This document shows positions 33,539 through 41,554 of a stretch of DNA of 64,000 nt, in pieces. This stretch comes from an uncultured Aquimarina sp. (GTDB lineage Bacteria > Bacteroidota > Bacteroidia > Flavobacteriales > Flavobacteriaceae), in assembly GCA_947498775.1 (NCBI GenBank), contig CANMLL010000019.1, positions 54,480 through 118,479 on the forward strand, given 5' to 3'. The notes beneath the pieces were generated by a model. It made no database searches. It was not told the DNA's origin and was given only the letters and a program-made list of their open reading frames with translations. A program made the position numbers and the translations under genes. Positions within the stretch are counted from its first letter, which is position 1. Every line of letters begins with the position of its first letter.

Positions 33539-33970
33539 TTAATTGATTTCGATTTTCTTTTTTTCAGCTAATATTTCAACTTCCTTTTTATGAAGTTTTA
33601 TTTTTAAAAGACCTTTGTCATATGTTGCTTCAATATTGTCTTCTTTTACAGAGGATGGAATGTTAAAAGCTCTATGAAAAGATGTGTGAGCAAACTCTTG
33701 ATGGGCATACGATTTTTCATCATTCTTTTTTTCTTCTTTATGGTCACCCGAGATAGTAAGTACGTCCTTTTCTAAATGTATCTCTACATCTTCTTTATGC
33801 ATACCAGGAATAGACAACTCTATCTGAAAATGTGTCTCGTCTTCAGAAATATTTACTGGTGGCAAAATACGTTCTGGATGCATTTTTTTCCATGCAGGGT
33901 CATGCAACATTAGCCTGCTAATTCTATCACTCAAAGGTGAGGTAATTGTATGTTTTGTGAGAATAGCCAT
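33539..33970 (-). CDS. Small heat-shock protein, Hsp20/alpha-crystallin family
   Basis: A 143-aa holdase. The alpha-crystallin domain runs from about 42 to 135 with FQIELSIPGMHKEDVEI, AHQEFAHTSFHRAFNIP and EATYDKGLLKIKL. It differs clearly from the copy at 11844 and has no FNR-like operator. First gene of a likely operon with dps and the SnoaL-like gene. Confidence 0.92.
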   Translation of the reverse strand: MAILTKHTITSPLSDRISRLMLHDPAWKKMHPERILPPVNISEDETHFQIELSIPGMHKEDVEIHLEKDVLTISGDHKEEKKNDEKSYAHQEFAHTSFHRAFNIPSSVKEDNIEATYDKGLLKIKLHKKEVEILAEKKKIEIN

Positions 33971-34007
33971 GGTGTATTTTTTAAAATTTATAAGATTTTT
34001 ATTCGTA

Positions 34008-34865
34008 TTATATTTTATTTTTTATCCAGTGAATGCAGTTATCTTTCCATTTCTGTAAATAAGGGTTGTCTAATGCTAGTGCAAAACCATGTCCGCCTTT
34101 TGGGTATAAATGCATTTCAACTTCGACTTCTTTTTCCCTTAAGGCATTATAATAGGCCAAACTATTTTCGACAGGTACAAAAGGATCGTCGTTACAGTGC
34201 ACCAAGAGTGTCTCTGGGTTTTCTTGAGTGACTGTTAATTCTGTAGAGTAATAATGAACTAAATCCTTATCAGGTTGCTCACCCAAAAGTAAATCCCTCA
34301 TTCTGGTATATGAAAAAGGTGCTGTAAAGGTTGTAACAGGATATACAAGAACTGAAAAATCAGGACGACTACTGTGTTTTTCAACAGGGTCTAGGGCATC
34401 TTTATCTCCGCCGTCAAAATGATTGTTGAGCGAAGATGCCAAATGCCCTCCTGCAGAAAATCCCATTACAATTATTTTGCTCGGGTCTATATTCCACTCG
34501 GTGGCATGATGTCTAATCTGCCTTATGGCTCTTTTAGCATCTAATAAAGGCACTTGATGCTTATTGGTAATGCTTTTTGAGTTGGGTAACCTATGTTTCA
34601 ATACAAAAGCATTATATCCATGTTCATTTAACCATTCAGCAATTTGTTTGCCTTCATTATCTGTTAGCAATACCTCATAACCGCCACCGGGAACGATGAG
34701 TACAGCTCCTTTGCTTGTTGCTTCTTTGGCTAAATAAACATGAATCTCTGGGATTTGAATATGAGTGATACCCGTAAAAACAGCAATACTTGCCACTTCT
34801 TCCTTTTCGTTGGTTTCAATTCTATTAGGGATTTCTTTATCCCAAAGTGGTATGATTTTATTCAT
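34008..34865 (-). CDS. Alpha/beta hydrolase, BD-FAE/acetyl-esterase type
   Basis: A 285-aa serine hydrolase. The oxyanion motif is PGGGYEVL near 75, the nucleophile elbow GFSAGGHLASSL near 157 (GxSxG), the acid in NDDPFVPVENS near 229, and the His in YPKGGHGFALA near 258. No signal peptide, so cytosolic. This group deacetylates xylan or short acyl esters. The gap to the Hsp20 gene is 37 nt. Confidence 0.85.
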   Translation of the reverse strand: MNKIIPLWDKEIPNRIETNEKEEVASIAVFTGITHIQIPEIHVYLAKEATSKGAVLIVPGGGYEVLLTDNEGKQIAEWLNEHGYNAFVLKHRLPNSKSITNKHQVPLLDAKRAIRQIRHHATEWNIDPSKIIVMGFSAGGHLASSLNNHFDGGDKDALDPVEKHSSRPDFSVLVYPVTTFTAPFSYTRMRDLLLGEQPDKDLVHYYSTELTVTQENPETLLVHCNDDPFVPVENSLAYYNALREKEVEVEMHLYPKGGHGFALALDNPYLQKWKDNCIHWIKNKI

Positions 34866-35362
34866 GATTATAAAATTCTAAATTAAAAGAGCCCAAAAAT
34901 GCTTCTTGTTTTTTTAGTAAATTTCGGAGTATACTTCTGATGCATTACAGGATTTTTACCCAAAATAATATCACTTTTTCGTGTAATGTTATTTATGTGC
35001 CTAGGTGTATTTAATTATTTTTTGAACTTTGAATGCGCTCTGTGTTATTAAGGGCAAAGCGCCTTAAATATCCAAGTGATTTAAACTTTTTTCAATTCGC
35101 TATAAAAATGTCTTTTTCTTACTTCTCAGCGCTGCTATAAAATGCAAAAAAGACTTCAATTGATCAAAAACCTACTCGCCAGCGCATCAACTGGTTCCTT
35201 CCGCATGGTCGGCCCTGCTAGAATCAAAAAAGTTATACCAAGTATGATTTTTATAAAATCTATAATAGCTGCACAATTGGATAATATACTATGGTCAATA
35301 GAAAACTCTTGTGCTTTTTTAAGTGGTCTATATTAATATTTTTTTGATTTCATGTTTTAACA
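34866..35362. other. Gene-free stretch with a dyad and relics
   Basis: 497 bp between the esterase and SDR genes. It holds the CACTTTTTCGTGTA dyad (34972-34985) also seen at 41527, a segment (about 35120-35155) resembling the middle of the MITE copies at 37 and 47 kb (TTACTT, then AGCGCTGCTAT, then CAAAAAAG), and a possible gene relic at 35156-35340. No intact gene is seen. Confidence 0.5.
35156..35340 (-). pseudogene. Possible relic of a small membrane protein
   Basis: An open minus-strand frame of about 60 codons without a start codon, ending at TGA 35158-35156. It reads KKAQEFSIDHSILSNC, then IIDFIKIILGITFLILAGP and TMRKEPVDALASRF. One hydrophobic segment followed by a charged end looks protein-like, and the opposite strand shows a typical shadow frame. 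No family is identified. Confidence 0.25.
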
Positions 35363-36172
35363 TTAAAGCAAGAGTTCTCCTGAATCGGCATAAAGTGTGG
35401 TTCCTGTAAATATTTCTGCTAAGTCAGACACCCCAAATAGAAACGCGCGAGCTATATAATCTGGGGTGGCCACTTTACCTCTCAGCGGTAATTCTTTCCC
35501 ATATCCGTCAAACGGATTTTCTCCAAAAGCTATCGCTAACCCTTCTTCCTGGTCTTCCATTCCTTTTGTTTTGGTCATTGTTGGGCTAACGTTTAAAACA
35601 CGTATACCTTGAGCTCCAAACTCTCTTGCCATTGCCGAAGTCATCGCTTCAACACCACCTTTACTTGCGATGTAATGTGTAAGTCCTGGTCCAGGTCGTT
35701 CAATGGTGGTTGTAATAGTATTGATGATTACGCCTTCAGTTTTGTTGTTGAGCATTGCTTTTGCAGCTTGCTGGGCACAGAAAAAGGCTCCTTTAAGATT
35801 AATGTTCATCATAAAATCCCATTCTGTTTCATTCATTTCTAATGTGCTTGCGCCTGGAAATACACCTGCAATATTAAGCCAAGCATAAAACCCGCCTGTG
35901 GCTTCATCAATATTTGAAACGGTCTGTTTTATATCCTCTATTTTTGATATATCTAGTGTAAAGGTGTGCACTTTTCCTTTAGTATAAGACGCTATCAATT
36001 CTTTTGTTTTATTAAGCCCTTCTTCATTCATATCTACCAGTACAATGGAAGCATTTGCCTGCGCAATCCTAATTGCAGTTGCTTGGCCAATACCGCTTGC
36101 TGCACCAGTAATAACAATTGTTTTTCCTTCTAAAGAAATTAAATCTGCTAGTTTCTCGTTAATTGTTTTCAT
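35363..36172 (-). CDS. Short-chain dehydrogenase/reductase
   Basis: A 269-aa NAD(P)-dependent oxidoreductase of the classical SDR type. TGAASGIGQATA at about 21-32 is the cofactor loop; an acidic residue after the second strand (LVDMNEEG) suggests NAD preference. Catalytic residues are in TITTTIERPGPGLTHYIASKGG (Tyr-x3-Lys). The substrate is unknown. Position in a stress-gene run gives no specific hint. Confidence 0.85.
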   Translation of the reverse strand: MKTINEKLADLISLEGKTIVITGAASGIGQATAIRIAQANASIVLVDMNEEGLNKTKELIASYTKGKVHTFTLDISKIEDIKQTVSNIDEATGGFYAWLNIAGVFPGASTLEMNETEWDFMMNINLKGAFFCAQQAAKAMLNNKTEGVIINTITTTIERPGPGLTHYIASKGGVEAMTSAMAREFGAQGIRVLNVSPTMTKTKGMEDQEEGLAIAFGENPFDGYGKELPLRGKVATPDYIARAFLFGVSDLAEIFTGTTLYADSGELLL

Positions 36173-36426
36173 TAGAGTATATTTTTTAAGTTAAACTGAT
36201 TTTTTTTAAAGAATTCATTTAAACTGGGAATACCCGAGTTTTTTATAAAATTGTTACCAAACGACTACTATTGAAAACTTACGTTTGCATTGTAAAGTTT
36301 CCTTTCTTTTGAAGGATACACACTAGGTAGCATTTTGATTCATTTATCTAGAGGTATACACTTCTTAGATTACTATAAGATGGTTATGTTTTTTCTATTC
36401 TCTGTCTATTTTAATAGTTTGTTGAA

Positions 36427-36711
36427 TTAATTATTCAATACATCTCTGATACTTTCTGTTTTTTTAAACATTGCGCTGGCATACGGACATAAGGGTATTA
36501 TTTTTATATGTTGTTCTCTAGCCATTTCTACGATCTTAAATAATAATTGCTTCCCTACATCTTTTCCTTGGTAGGCAGGTTCAATTTCTGTATGGTCAAT
36601 AATAATAAGATTTGATCCGGCTATTGAAAAAGTCATTTCACCTGCCTTTTCATTATTATCTTTTGCAATAGCAGCCCCTTTTTGTTTCCGTTTGTTTATT
36701 TCTATAGTCAT
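36427..36711 (-). CDS. GNAT-like N-acetyltransferase, YjdJ/Gtn2 type
   Basis: A 94-aa minimal GNAT domain. GEMTFSIAGSNLIIIDHTEIEPAYQGKDVGKQLL shows beta strands and the Q-G-K-D-V-G-K acetyl-CoA loop; then HIKIIPLCPYASAMFKK with the conserved Cys-Pro-Tyr. The group is small, cytosolic and of unknown substrate. 10 nt after the 102-aa gene at 36722, so likely co-transcribed. Confidence 0.85.
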   Translation of the reverse strand: MTIEINKRKQKGAAIAKDNNEKAGEMTFSIAGSNLIIIDHTEIEPAYQGKDVGKQLLFKIVEMAREQHIKIIPLCPYASAMFKKTESIRDVLNN

Positions 36712-36721
36712 AGTTTAAATT

Positions 36722-37030
36722 TTACGGTCTGTATCTAAGTTTTTCTATCATATCAGATGTCAGTGGGTCAGAGTATACTCCATAGGCATCAATTAACAGT
36801 CCCTTTATTTTGTATGTATCCGAAGAGATAGCAAATAATATAGACGAGTCATCTGGATTAGAATCACCTTCAAAACGATACATTACATCTACTTCAAATT
36901 CATCTGCTAATATTTTATAGTCTAGTGCCCTACATTCTAAACAATCTTTTTTTAGGTTTAAATCTTCTGTATATCCTTTATCTTGTAAATCAGCAACGGC
37001 CTGTGATAATGTGTCATAAACGTTTTTCAT
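36722..37030 (-). CDS. Small conserved protein of unknown function
   Basis: A 102-aa protein starting MKNVYDTLSQAVADLQDKGYTEDLNL, with a CLECRALDYKILADEF centre and a SSILFAISSDTYKIKGLLIDAYG segment. Homologues in Bacteroidota are often labelled phosphoribosylpyrophosphate synthetase, but it is far too short for that enzyme. The open frame extends 54 codons further to 37192, but that extension is read from the MITE at 37048-37210, so the ATG at 37030 is chosen. Confidence 0.7.
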   Translation of the reverse strand: MKNVYDTLSQAVADLQDKGYTEDLNLKKDCLECRALDYKILADEFEVDVMYRFEGDSNPDDSSILFAISSDTYKIKGLLIDAYGVYSDPLTSDMIEKLRYRP

Positions 37031-37047
37031 TTTGATAATTTTTATAT

Positions 37048-37210
37048 TGAACTCATCTTGACTTTTTCTATTTCCTAAAAAATGACTAAAATTCACCCAT
37101 ATTTCGTTACTTTTCTTACCCGTAGCGCTGCTATGAGTTTCAAAAAAGCGCCTTATTTGGTTAAATTTCAGCTCATTTTCGGTTAAAAACAAAAAGTCAA
37201 GATGAGTTCA
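37048..37210. mobile_element. MITE-like element, copy 1
   Basis: A 163-bp element bounded by perfect 20-bp terminal inverted repeats: TGAACTCATCTTGACTTTTT at 37048-37067 and its reverse complement at 37191-37210. A second copy in opposite orientation lies at 46934-47095. No coding capacity. It is inserted between nhaA and the gene at 36722, right after the nhaA stop. Confidence 0.8.
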
Positions 37211-38551
37211 TTAAGTTAAAGCAAGTTTTTCTTTGTTTTTTGTTTTATTTTTAATCAGGGCAAACCAAGCAAATCCCAAAAGTGAGGCAATTATAGAAGC
37301 GGTGATGATTCCAACTTTTGCAATTGCTAACAAATCGGCATTCTTTATTGCTAATTCTGCAATAAACAAGGACATTGTAAAGCCTATACCTGCAAAAATT
37401 CCGACACCAGTTATACTTTTCCAGTTTGCACCATCTGGCATTTCCGAAAATTTTAGCTTTATTAACAGATATGACATGCCCGTTATTCCAATGACTTTAC
37501 CTAATACCAATCCGGTTATGATACCTAAACTAATCGGATGTAATACCATATCCATAAAATTTCCCTCAATACGAACACCAGCGTTGGTTAACGCAAAAAG
37601 TGGTAGAATAAAATAGTTTACAAAAGGAGCAAGTTTGTGTTCTACCCTTTGCAGCGGTGTCCCTGCGCGTTTTGTGCTTTTATGTATTTTTGAAAGAATT
37701 TTTTCTTGTTTGTGGGTAAGTAATTTATCTGTACCTGAACAAGTATCATCAAACTCTGCAACCCAGCTTTTTAATTTATTTTGATATTCGGTTTCTTTTA
37801 TTTTTCTAGTTGCAGGAATGGTAAGTGCACCAAGAACACCAGCTAATGTGGCGTGAATTCCTGATAGTAACAGGGCTATCCATAATCCTAAAACGCCTAC
37901 AACTATGTAAAACCACATATTTCGTACGCCCAGATAATTTGCCAGAACCATTACAAATAAATATGCGCCACCCGCGATAAGGCTTTGCATATCTATAAAT
38001 GGTGTTAAGAAAAATGCAATGACCAAAATTGCACCCAAATCGTCTGCAGTTGCCAAAGCAGTAAGGAATATTTTTAGCTTATCCGAAACGGCTGTGCCTA
38101 CAAGACCTATTAATCCTAGAGTAAACGCGATATCAGTAGCCATAGGAATGCCCCAAGCATTTTGCGCTTCAGTACCATAATTGAAACTAAAAAATAACAA
38201 AGCGGGAACAACCATCCCACCTAGAGCAGCAAATATGGGCAAAGATGCTTTTTTAATGGTAGATAGTTCACCTTCTAAAAATTCTTTTTTTATTTCAAGA
38301 CCAATAGTGAAGAAAAATATAGCCATTAGACCGTCATTTATCCAAATATGAACGGGCTCAGTAAGTGAAAAACCTTCAAATCCTATCGTGAAGTTAGAAT
38401 GAAAAAAATGTTCATAGCTTTCGTGAAAGCCAGAGTTTGCCCAAACCATAGCGATAATGACCATAATGAGTAACAATAGCCCATTGGCATAGGAACGGTC
38501 AAAAAGTGATTTTATGGCATTGTTCAGTTTATCGGCTGGTGTGATTTCCAT
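37211..38551 (-). CDS. nhaA: Na+/H+ antiporter NhaA
   Basis: A 446-aa membrane antiporter with about 12 spans. Family motifs: HIWINDGLMAIFFFTIGLEIKKE near 67-89, GGMVVPALLF near 110, WGIPMATDIAFTLG near 135 and ALATADDLGAILVIAFF near 165 with the paired Asp of the ion site. It carries a cytoplasmic insert of about 50 residues (260-310, CSGTDKLLTHKQEK) common to longer NhaA forms. Supports pH and sodium homeostasis, consistent with a marine host. The MITE copy starts right at its stop codon. Confidence 0.94.
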   Translation of the reverse strand: MEITPADKLNNAIKSLFDRSYANGLLLLIMVIIAMVWANSGFHESYEHFFHSNFTIGFEGFSLTEPVHIWINDGLMAIFFFTIGLEIKKEFLEGELSTIKKASLPIFAALGGMVVPALLFFSFNYGTEAQNAWGIPMATDIAFTLGLIGLVGTAVSDKLKIFLTALATADDLGAILVIAFFLTPFIDMQSLIAGGAYLFVMVLANYLGVRNMWFYIVVGVLGLWIALLLSGIHATLAGVLGALTIPATRKIKETEYQNKLKSWVAEFDDTCSGTDKLLTHKQEKILSKIHKSTKRAGTPLQRVEHKLAPFVNYFILPLFALTNAGVRIEGNFMDMVLHPISLGIITGLVLGKVIGITGMSYLLIKLKFSEMPDGANWKSITGVGIFAGIGFTMSLFIAELAIKNADLLAIAKVGIITASIIASLLGFAWFALIKNKTKNKEKLALT

Positions 38552-38683
38552 AATCGTTTTCTGTTTTGAATTTACTTTCTATAAGTTTTATCTCAAATTG
38601 ATATTACTTTTTCTTATACTAATACGTGCACTTATTTTTTCAATCATTTTTAAAAAACGAGTACGCCTAATTAAAAACTATGG

Positions 38684-40117
38684 TTATAGCAATGGTGATA
38701 TCAGCCTTGATACCTTTTCTATAAATTTTTGGGATAAGGATCTAGTGGCCCATTTTGACAAAATAATTTCATCTGCCACCCTTAGATCATTCTCGAACTG
38801 GCTAGATAATTTGTGCGCTATATCTTTATTATATATTACGGCATTAACTTCAAAATTAAGGTGAAAACTGCGATTGTCTAAGTTGGCCGTACCTATAAAT
38901 GACACATGGTTGTCAAAAACAGCGGTTTTTGCATGTACAAACCCTTTTTTATACTCATATAATTGAATACCCGCTTGCAGCAATTCTGAGTAATAGGATT
39001 TTGATGCGACACTTACAATTTTCGAATCTGCGTTTTTGGGAACTAACAGTTTTACGGTCACGCCACTCATAGATACAATTTTGAGCGCATCTAAAAATGC
39101 TTTATCAGGGATAAAATATGGTGTGGTCAGTAAAATTTCTTTTCTGCTTAGCAACACAGCTTGTATGTAGGAAAACAAAATATCAGGATAATCTGAATCT
39201 GGACCGCTGGCCAAAATTTGCACAAAACAATCTTTGATTTTGTCAGCTTTTTGTCTTGATGGAAATAGTATTGATGAAAATCCAATATTTTGCCTAGAAC
39301 AAAAATTCCAATCTGTCAAGAAAATAAATTGTAAATTATGAACTGCCAATCCTGTTATTTTGCAATGCGTATCGCGCCAATATTTTCGATTCTTAGTATG
39401 TTTTCTATTAATATATTCATCGGATACGTTGATGCCTCCTACATAACCAACACGACCGTCTATGACAATGATTTTTCTGTGGTTTCTATAGTTTAATCGA
39501 TTGGCAAAGGTTAGGAAATGTATTGTGTAAAAAGAAAACGCTTCGATACCGGCTTCTTTTAGGCGATCTACAAATCTTTTTCGTATTCCACTACTTCCAA
39601 AATCATCATAAATAAAACGTACAGTTATCCCTTCTTTGGCCTTTTTAATTAAGATATCTGCAATTTGATTTCCAATTTCATCATTTTGGTAGATATAGTA
39701 TTCTATATGAATATGATTTTTGGCTGACTTTAGACTTTTAAGGACTTCTTCAAACTTTTCTTCGCCATTGATAAGTACTTCAACGTCGTTCTCGTTAGAG
39801 TTTAAGTGCGTAATGTTTTTGGCATTGGCCAATGGATAAAAATAATCTAATCTTGTTCTGTAATTTTCTACTTTTTTAGAAGAGAAAGCCATCGCTTCTT
39901 CTTTTAATTCGGGAAAAGAATCGTTATCGATATTAATTTTCTTTTGATAAAGCTTCTTTTTTCGATAATCAAATCCAACTGAAAAATAGAGTATAATGCC
40001 CAATACGGGAACCAATATCACAATCATTAAGTAAGATAGTGCCTTATTAGGTGTTCTTGCATTAATTATAATTGTTATACAAGCAACAAATAAGAGCATA
40101 TAGTATAGATAAATCAT
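38684..40117 (-). CDS. cls: Cardiolipin synthase (phospholipase D family), second paralogue
   Basis: A 477-aa membrane enzyme with two N-terminal membrane segments and two HKD motifs: NYRNHRKIIVIDGRVGYVGG near 213 and FVHAKTAVFDNHVSFIGTANLD near 395. Same family as the gene at 20513 but clearly diverged. It lies between nhaA and an HdeD-like gene within the stress run, suggesting membrane adaptation. Confidence 0.92.
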   Translation of the reverse strand: MIYLYYMLLFVACITIIINARTPNKALSYLMIVILVPVLGIILYFSVGFDYRKKKLYQKKINIDNDSFPELKEEAMAFSSKKVENYRTRLDYFYPLANAKNITHLNSNENDVEVLINGEEKFEEVLKSLKSAKNHIHIEYYIYQNDEIGNQIADILIKKAKEGITVRFIYDDFGSSGIRKRFVDRLKEAGIEAFSFYTIHFLTFANRLNYRNHRKIIVIDGRVGYVGGINVSDEYINRKHTKNRKYWRDTHCKITGLAVHNLQFIFLTDWNFCSRQNIGFSSILFPSRQKADKIKDCFVQILASGPDSDYPDILFSYIQAVLLSRKEILLTTPYFIPDKAFLDALKIVSMSGVTVKLLVPKNADSKIVSVASKSYYSELLQAGIQLYEYKKGFVHAKTAVFDNHVSFIGTANLDNRSFHLNFEVNAVIYNKDIAHKLSSQFENDLRVADEIILSKWATRSLSQKFIEKVSRLISPLL

Positions 40118-40200
40118 TGCATCTTTTTTCTAGTTTGACGATGAAGAGCTAATTGTTACCTTATAATATTCGGTAGAGTGCGTTAAGCAATATGTAAAAA

Positions 40201-40231
40201 TTTGGGAATCGATACATGCTCGATTCCCAAA
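40201..40231 (-). terminator. Rho-independent terminator of the HdeD-like gene
   Basis: TTTGGGAATCGA (40201-40212) and TCGATTCCCAAA (40220-40231) form a perfect 12-bp stem with a 7-nt loop; on the minus strand it is followed by TTTTTAC. It lies 17 nt beyond the stop of the gene at 40248. Confidence 0.8.
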
Positions 40232-40247
40232 AATTAATACAATTCTT

Positions 40248-40877
40248 CTACTGTATTTCTATAGTTTTAGAAAACTTTGAAGATGCTTCACTTTCTGAAA
40301 CCTGTTGTTTATTTGTTGTTTTGTGCAACTGCCTTATTCTAAGTGACCAAAATATACTTGCGGTTCCAACGGATATGAATGAGATACCGACCCACAGTAC
40401 AATGGATATTCCTGCCAAACTTGGGTTCCAGAGTAATACAAAAGAGAGTAAGCTACCCAAAATACCAATAACTAAAAGAAAACTCCAAGACGTATCTGCC
40501 ACATTTTTCAAATCTAGAGAATACCCTATCGCCGAAATAGAACGGAACAATAAAGCGAAACCAACATAAAATGTCAGAACGTTCATGGAAGCCAGAGGAT
40601 TAAGGATAAGCAAGAATCCTACAATGACATTCAAAATACCTAGCGCTAGAGACCACCCCCAATTACTCATGGTATGGCGATTTGAAATTGCAAAAAACAT
40701 TTCAATGATTCCTGCGATTACAAATGATGTACTAAAAAAGATAGATAATGTGGCAAAGCTCTGCATTGGTGTAGCCAAAACTACTGAGCCAATAATGATT
40801 AAAAACAAACCTATTAGTAAAGGAATGTACCAGTTTTTAATGGATTTTTGGAATTGTGTGGTGAAACTTGTTTTCAT
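40248..40877 (-). CDS. HdeD-like membrane protein (DUF308 family)
   Basis: A 209-aa membrane protein with six hydrophobic segments in three pairs (LLIGLFLIIIGSVVL, IFFSTSFVIAGIIEMFF, GWSLALGILNVIVGFLLI and further). This is the DUF308/HdeD pattern; HdeD is an acid-stress membrane protein in E. coli. Normal length. Its strong terminator shows that it ends a transcript. Confidence 0.85.
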   Translation of the reverse strand: MKTSFTTQFQKSIKNWYIPLLIGLFLIIIGSVVLATPMQSFATLSIFFSTSFVIAGIIEMFFAISNRHTMSNWGWSLALGILNVIVGFLLILNPLASMNVLTFYVGFALLFRSISAIGYSLDLKNVADTSWSFLLVIGILGSLLSFVLLWNPSLAGISIVLWVGISFISVGTASIFWSLRIRQLHKTTNKQQVSESEASSKFSKTIEIQ

Positions 40878-40963
40878 TTTAATTGCTTTTAACTTTTGTT
40901 AAGAAGAAACTCATTTGAAAAGATAACAGACCTATCTTTTCATTCAAAAAAATCTGCTACTAT

Positions 40964-41440
40964 TTAAGATGAAATAGGATGGGTCGTTTTAGGAATCTCT
41001 ATAATATCGCCAACCTGGCGTTCTACAGACTGAAAAATAGTATGATAGGTTCTTGTCTTAAAATACCACTGCCCATCATTTTTAACTAACTCATCTTCGT
41101 AGAAACTTAGGTTGTTGTTACCAGAACCTGATTTTGCATTTGCAGTTTCATGCACGTAAAACCTTGCCGTTGCAGTGTTGCCGTTTACATCGATAACATT
41201 ACAGGTGGTCAATTGCACAAAAAATTCCCATTGATCCAGGGCTGCAATCATATTAGCACCCATCGTTGCTTTTCCTTCAAACTTAAAGTTAACCGGTGGC
41301 CCAATAATCCACATAGCGCCTTCATCTGCCCAAAGATTTTTAAAGCCTTCACCGTCTTTTTGATTGGCGGTATCAGAGAATTTATGTGCTAATTCGATGA
41401 TTTGAAATTTGTCTAACATGTTTTGTATGGCATCTTTCAT
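40964..41440 (-). CDS. SnoaL-like domain protein
   Basis: A 158-aa NTF2-fold protein of the SnoaL_4 type: FQIIELAHKFSDTANQKDGEGFKNLWADEGAMWIIG at the N-terminus, ATARFYVHETANAKSG, and YEDELVKNDGQWYFKTRTYHTIFQS. Many relatives are annotated as ring-hydroxylating dioxygenase small-subunit-like or aromatic-compound proteins. No activity can be assigned. A promoter with -7 box TAATTTTG and a CACTTATTCGTGTA dyad lie upstream. Confidence 0.78.
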   Translation of the reverse strand: MKDAIQNMLDKFQIIELAHKFSDTANQKDGEGFKNLWADEGAMWIIGPPVNFKFEGKATMGANMIAALDQWEFFVQLTTCNVIDVNGNTATARFYVHETANAKSGSGNNNLSFYEDELVKNDGQWYFKTRTYHTIFQSVERQVGDIIEIPKTTHPISS

Positions 41441-41526
41441 TTGATATTATTTTTTTAAGGGATTAATAATATCAAAATTAAGTTCTATTACGCACAAAAT
41501 TACTATCCTAAAACCAGTAATAATTG

Positions 41527-41540
41527 CACTTATTCGTGTA
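41527..41540. promoter_or_regulatory. Dyad CACTTATTCGTGTA upstream of the SnoaL-like gene
   Basis: Nearly the same 14-mer (13 of 14 bases) occurs at 34972-34985, about 107 nt upstream of the esterase gene; here it is about 87 nt upstream of the SnoaL-like gene. It may be a shared regulator site, for example an upstream site for the adjacent sigma-54 activator, but no matching -24/-12 promoter was seen. Confidence 0.3.
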
Positions 41541-41554
41541 GAATATCAATGGTC

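Noticed and set aside
35142..35336. Plus-strand 64-codon frame
   Set aside because: It has the look of an antisense shadow of the minus-strand relic, with no hydrophobic or domain pattern of its own.
37031..37192. 54-codon N-terminal extension of the gene at 36722
   Set aside because: It is translated from the MITE copy 1 and from the spacer next to it.
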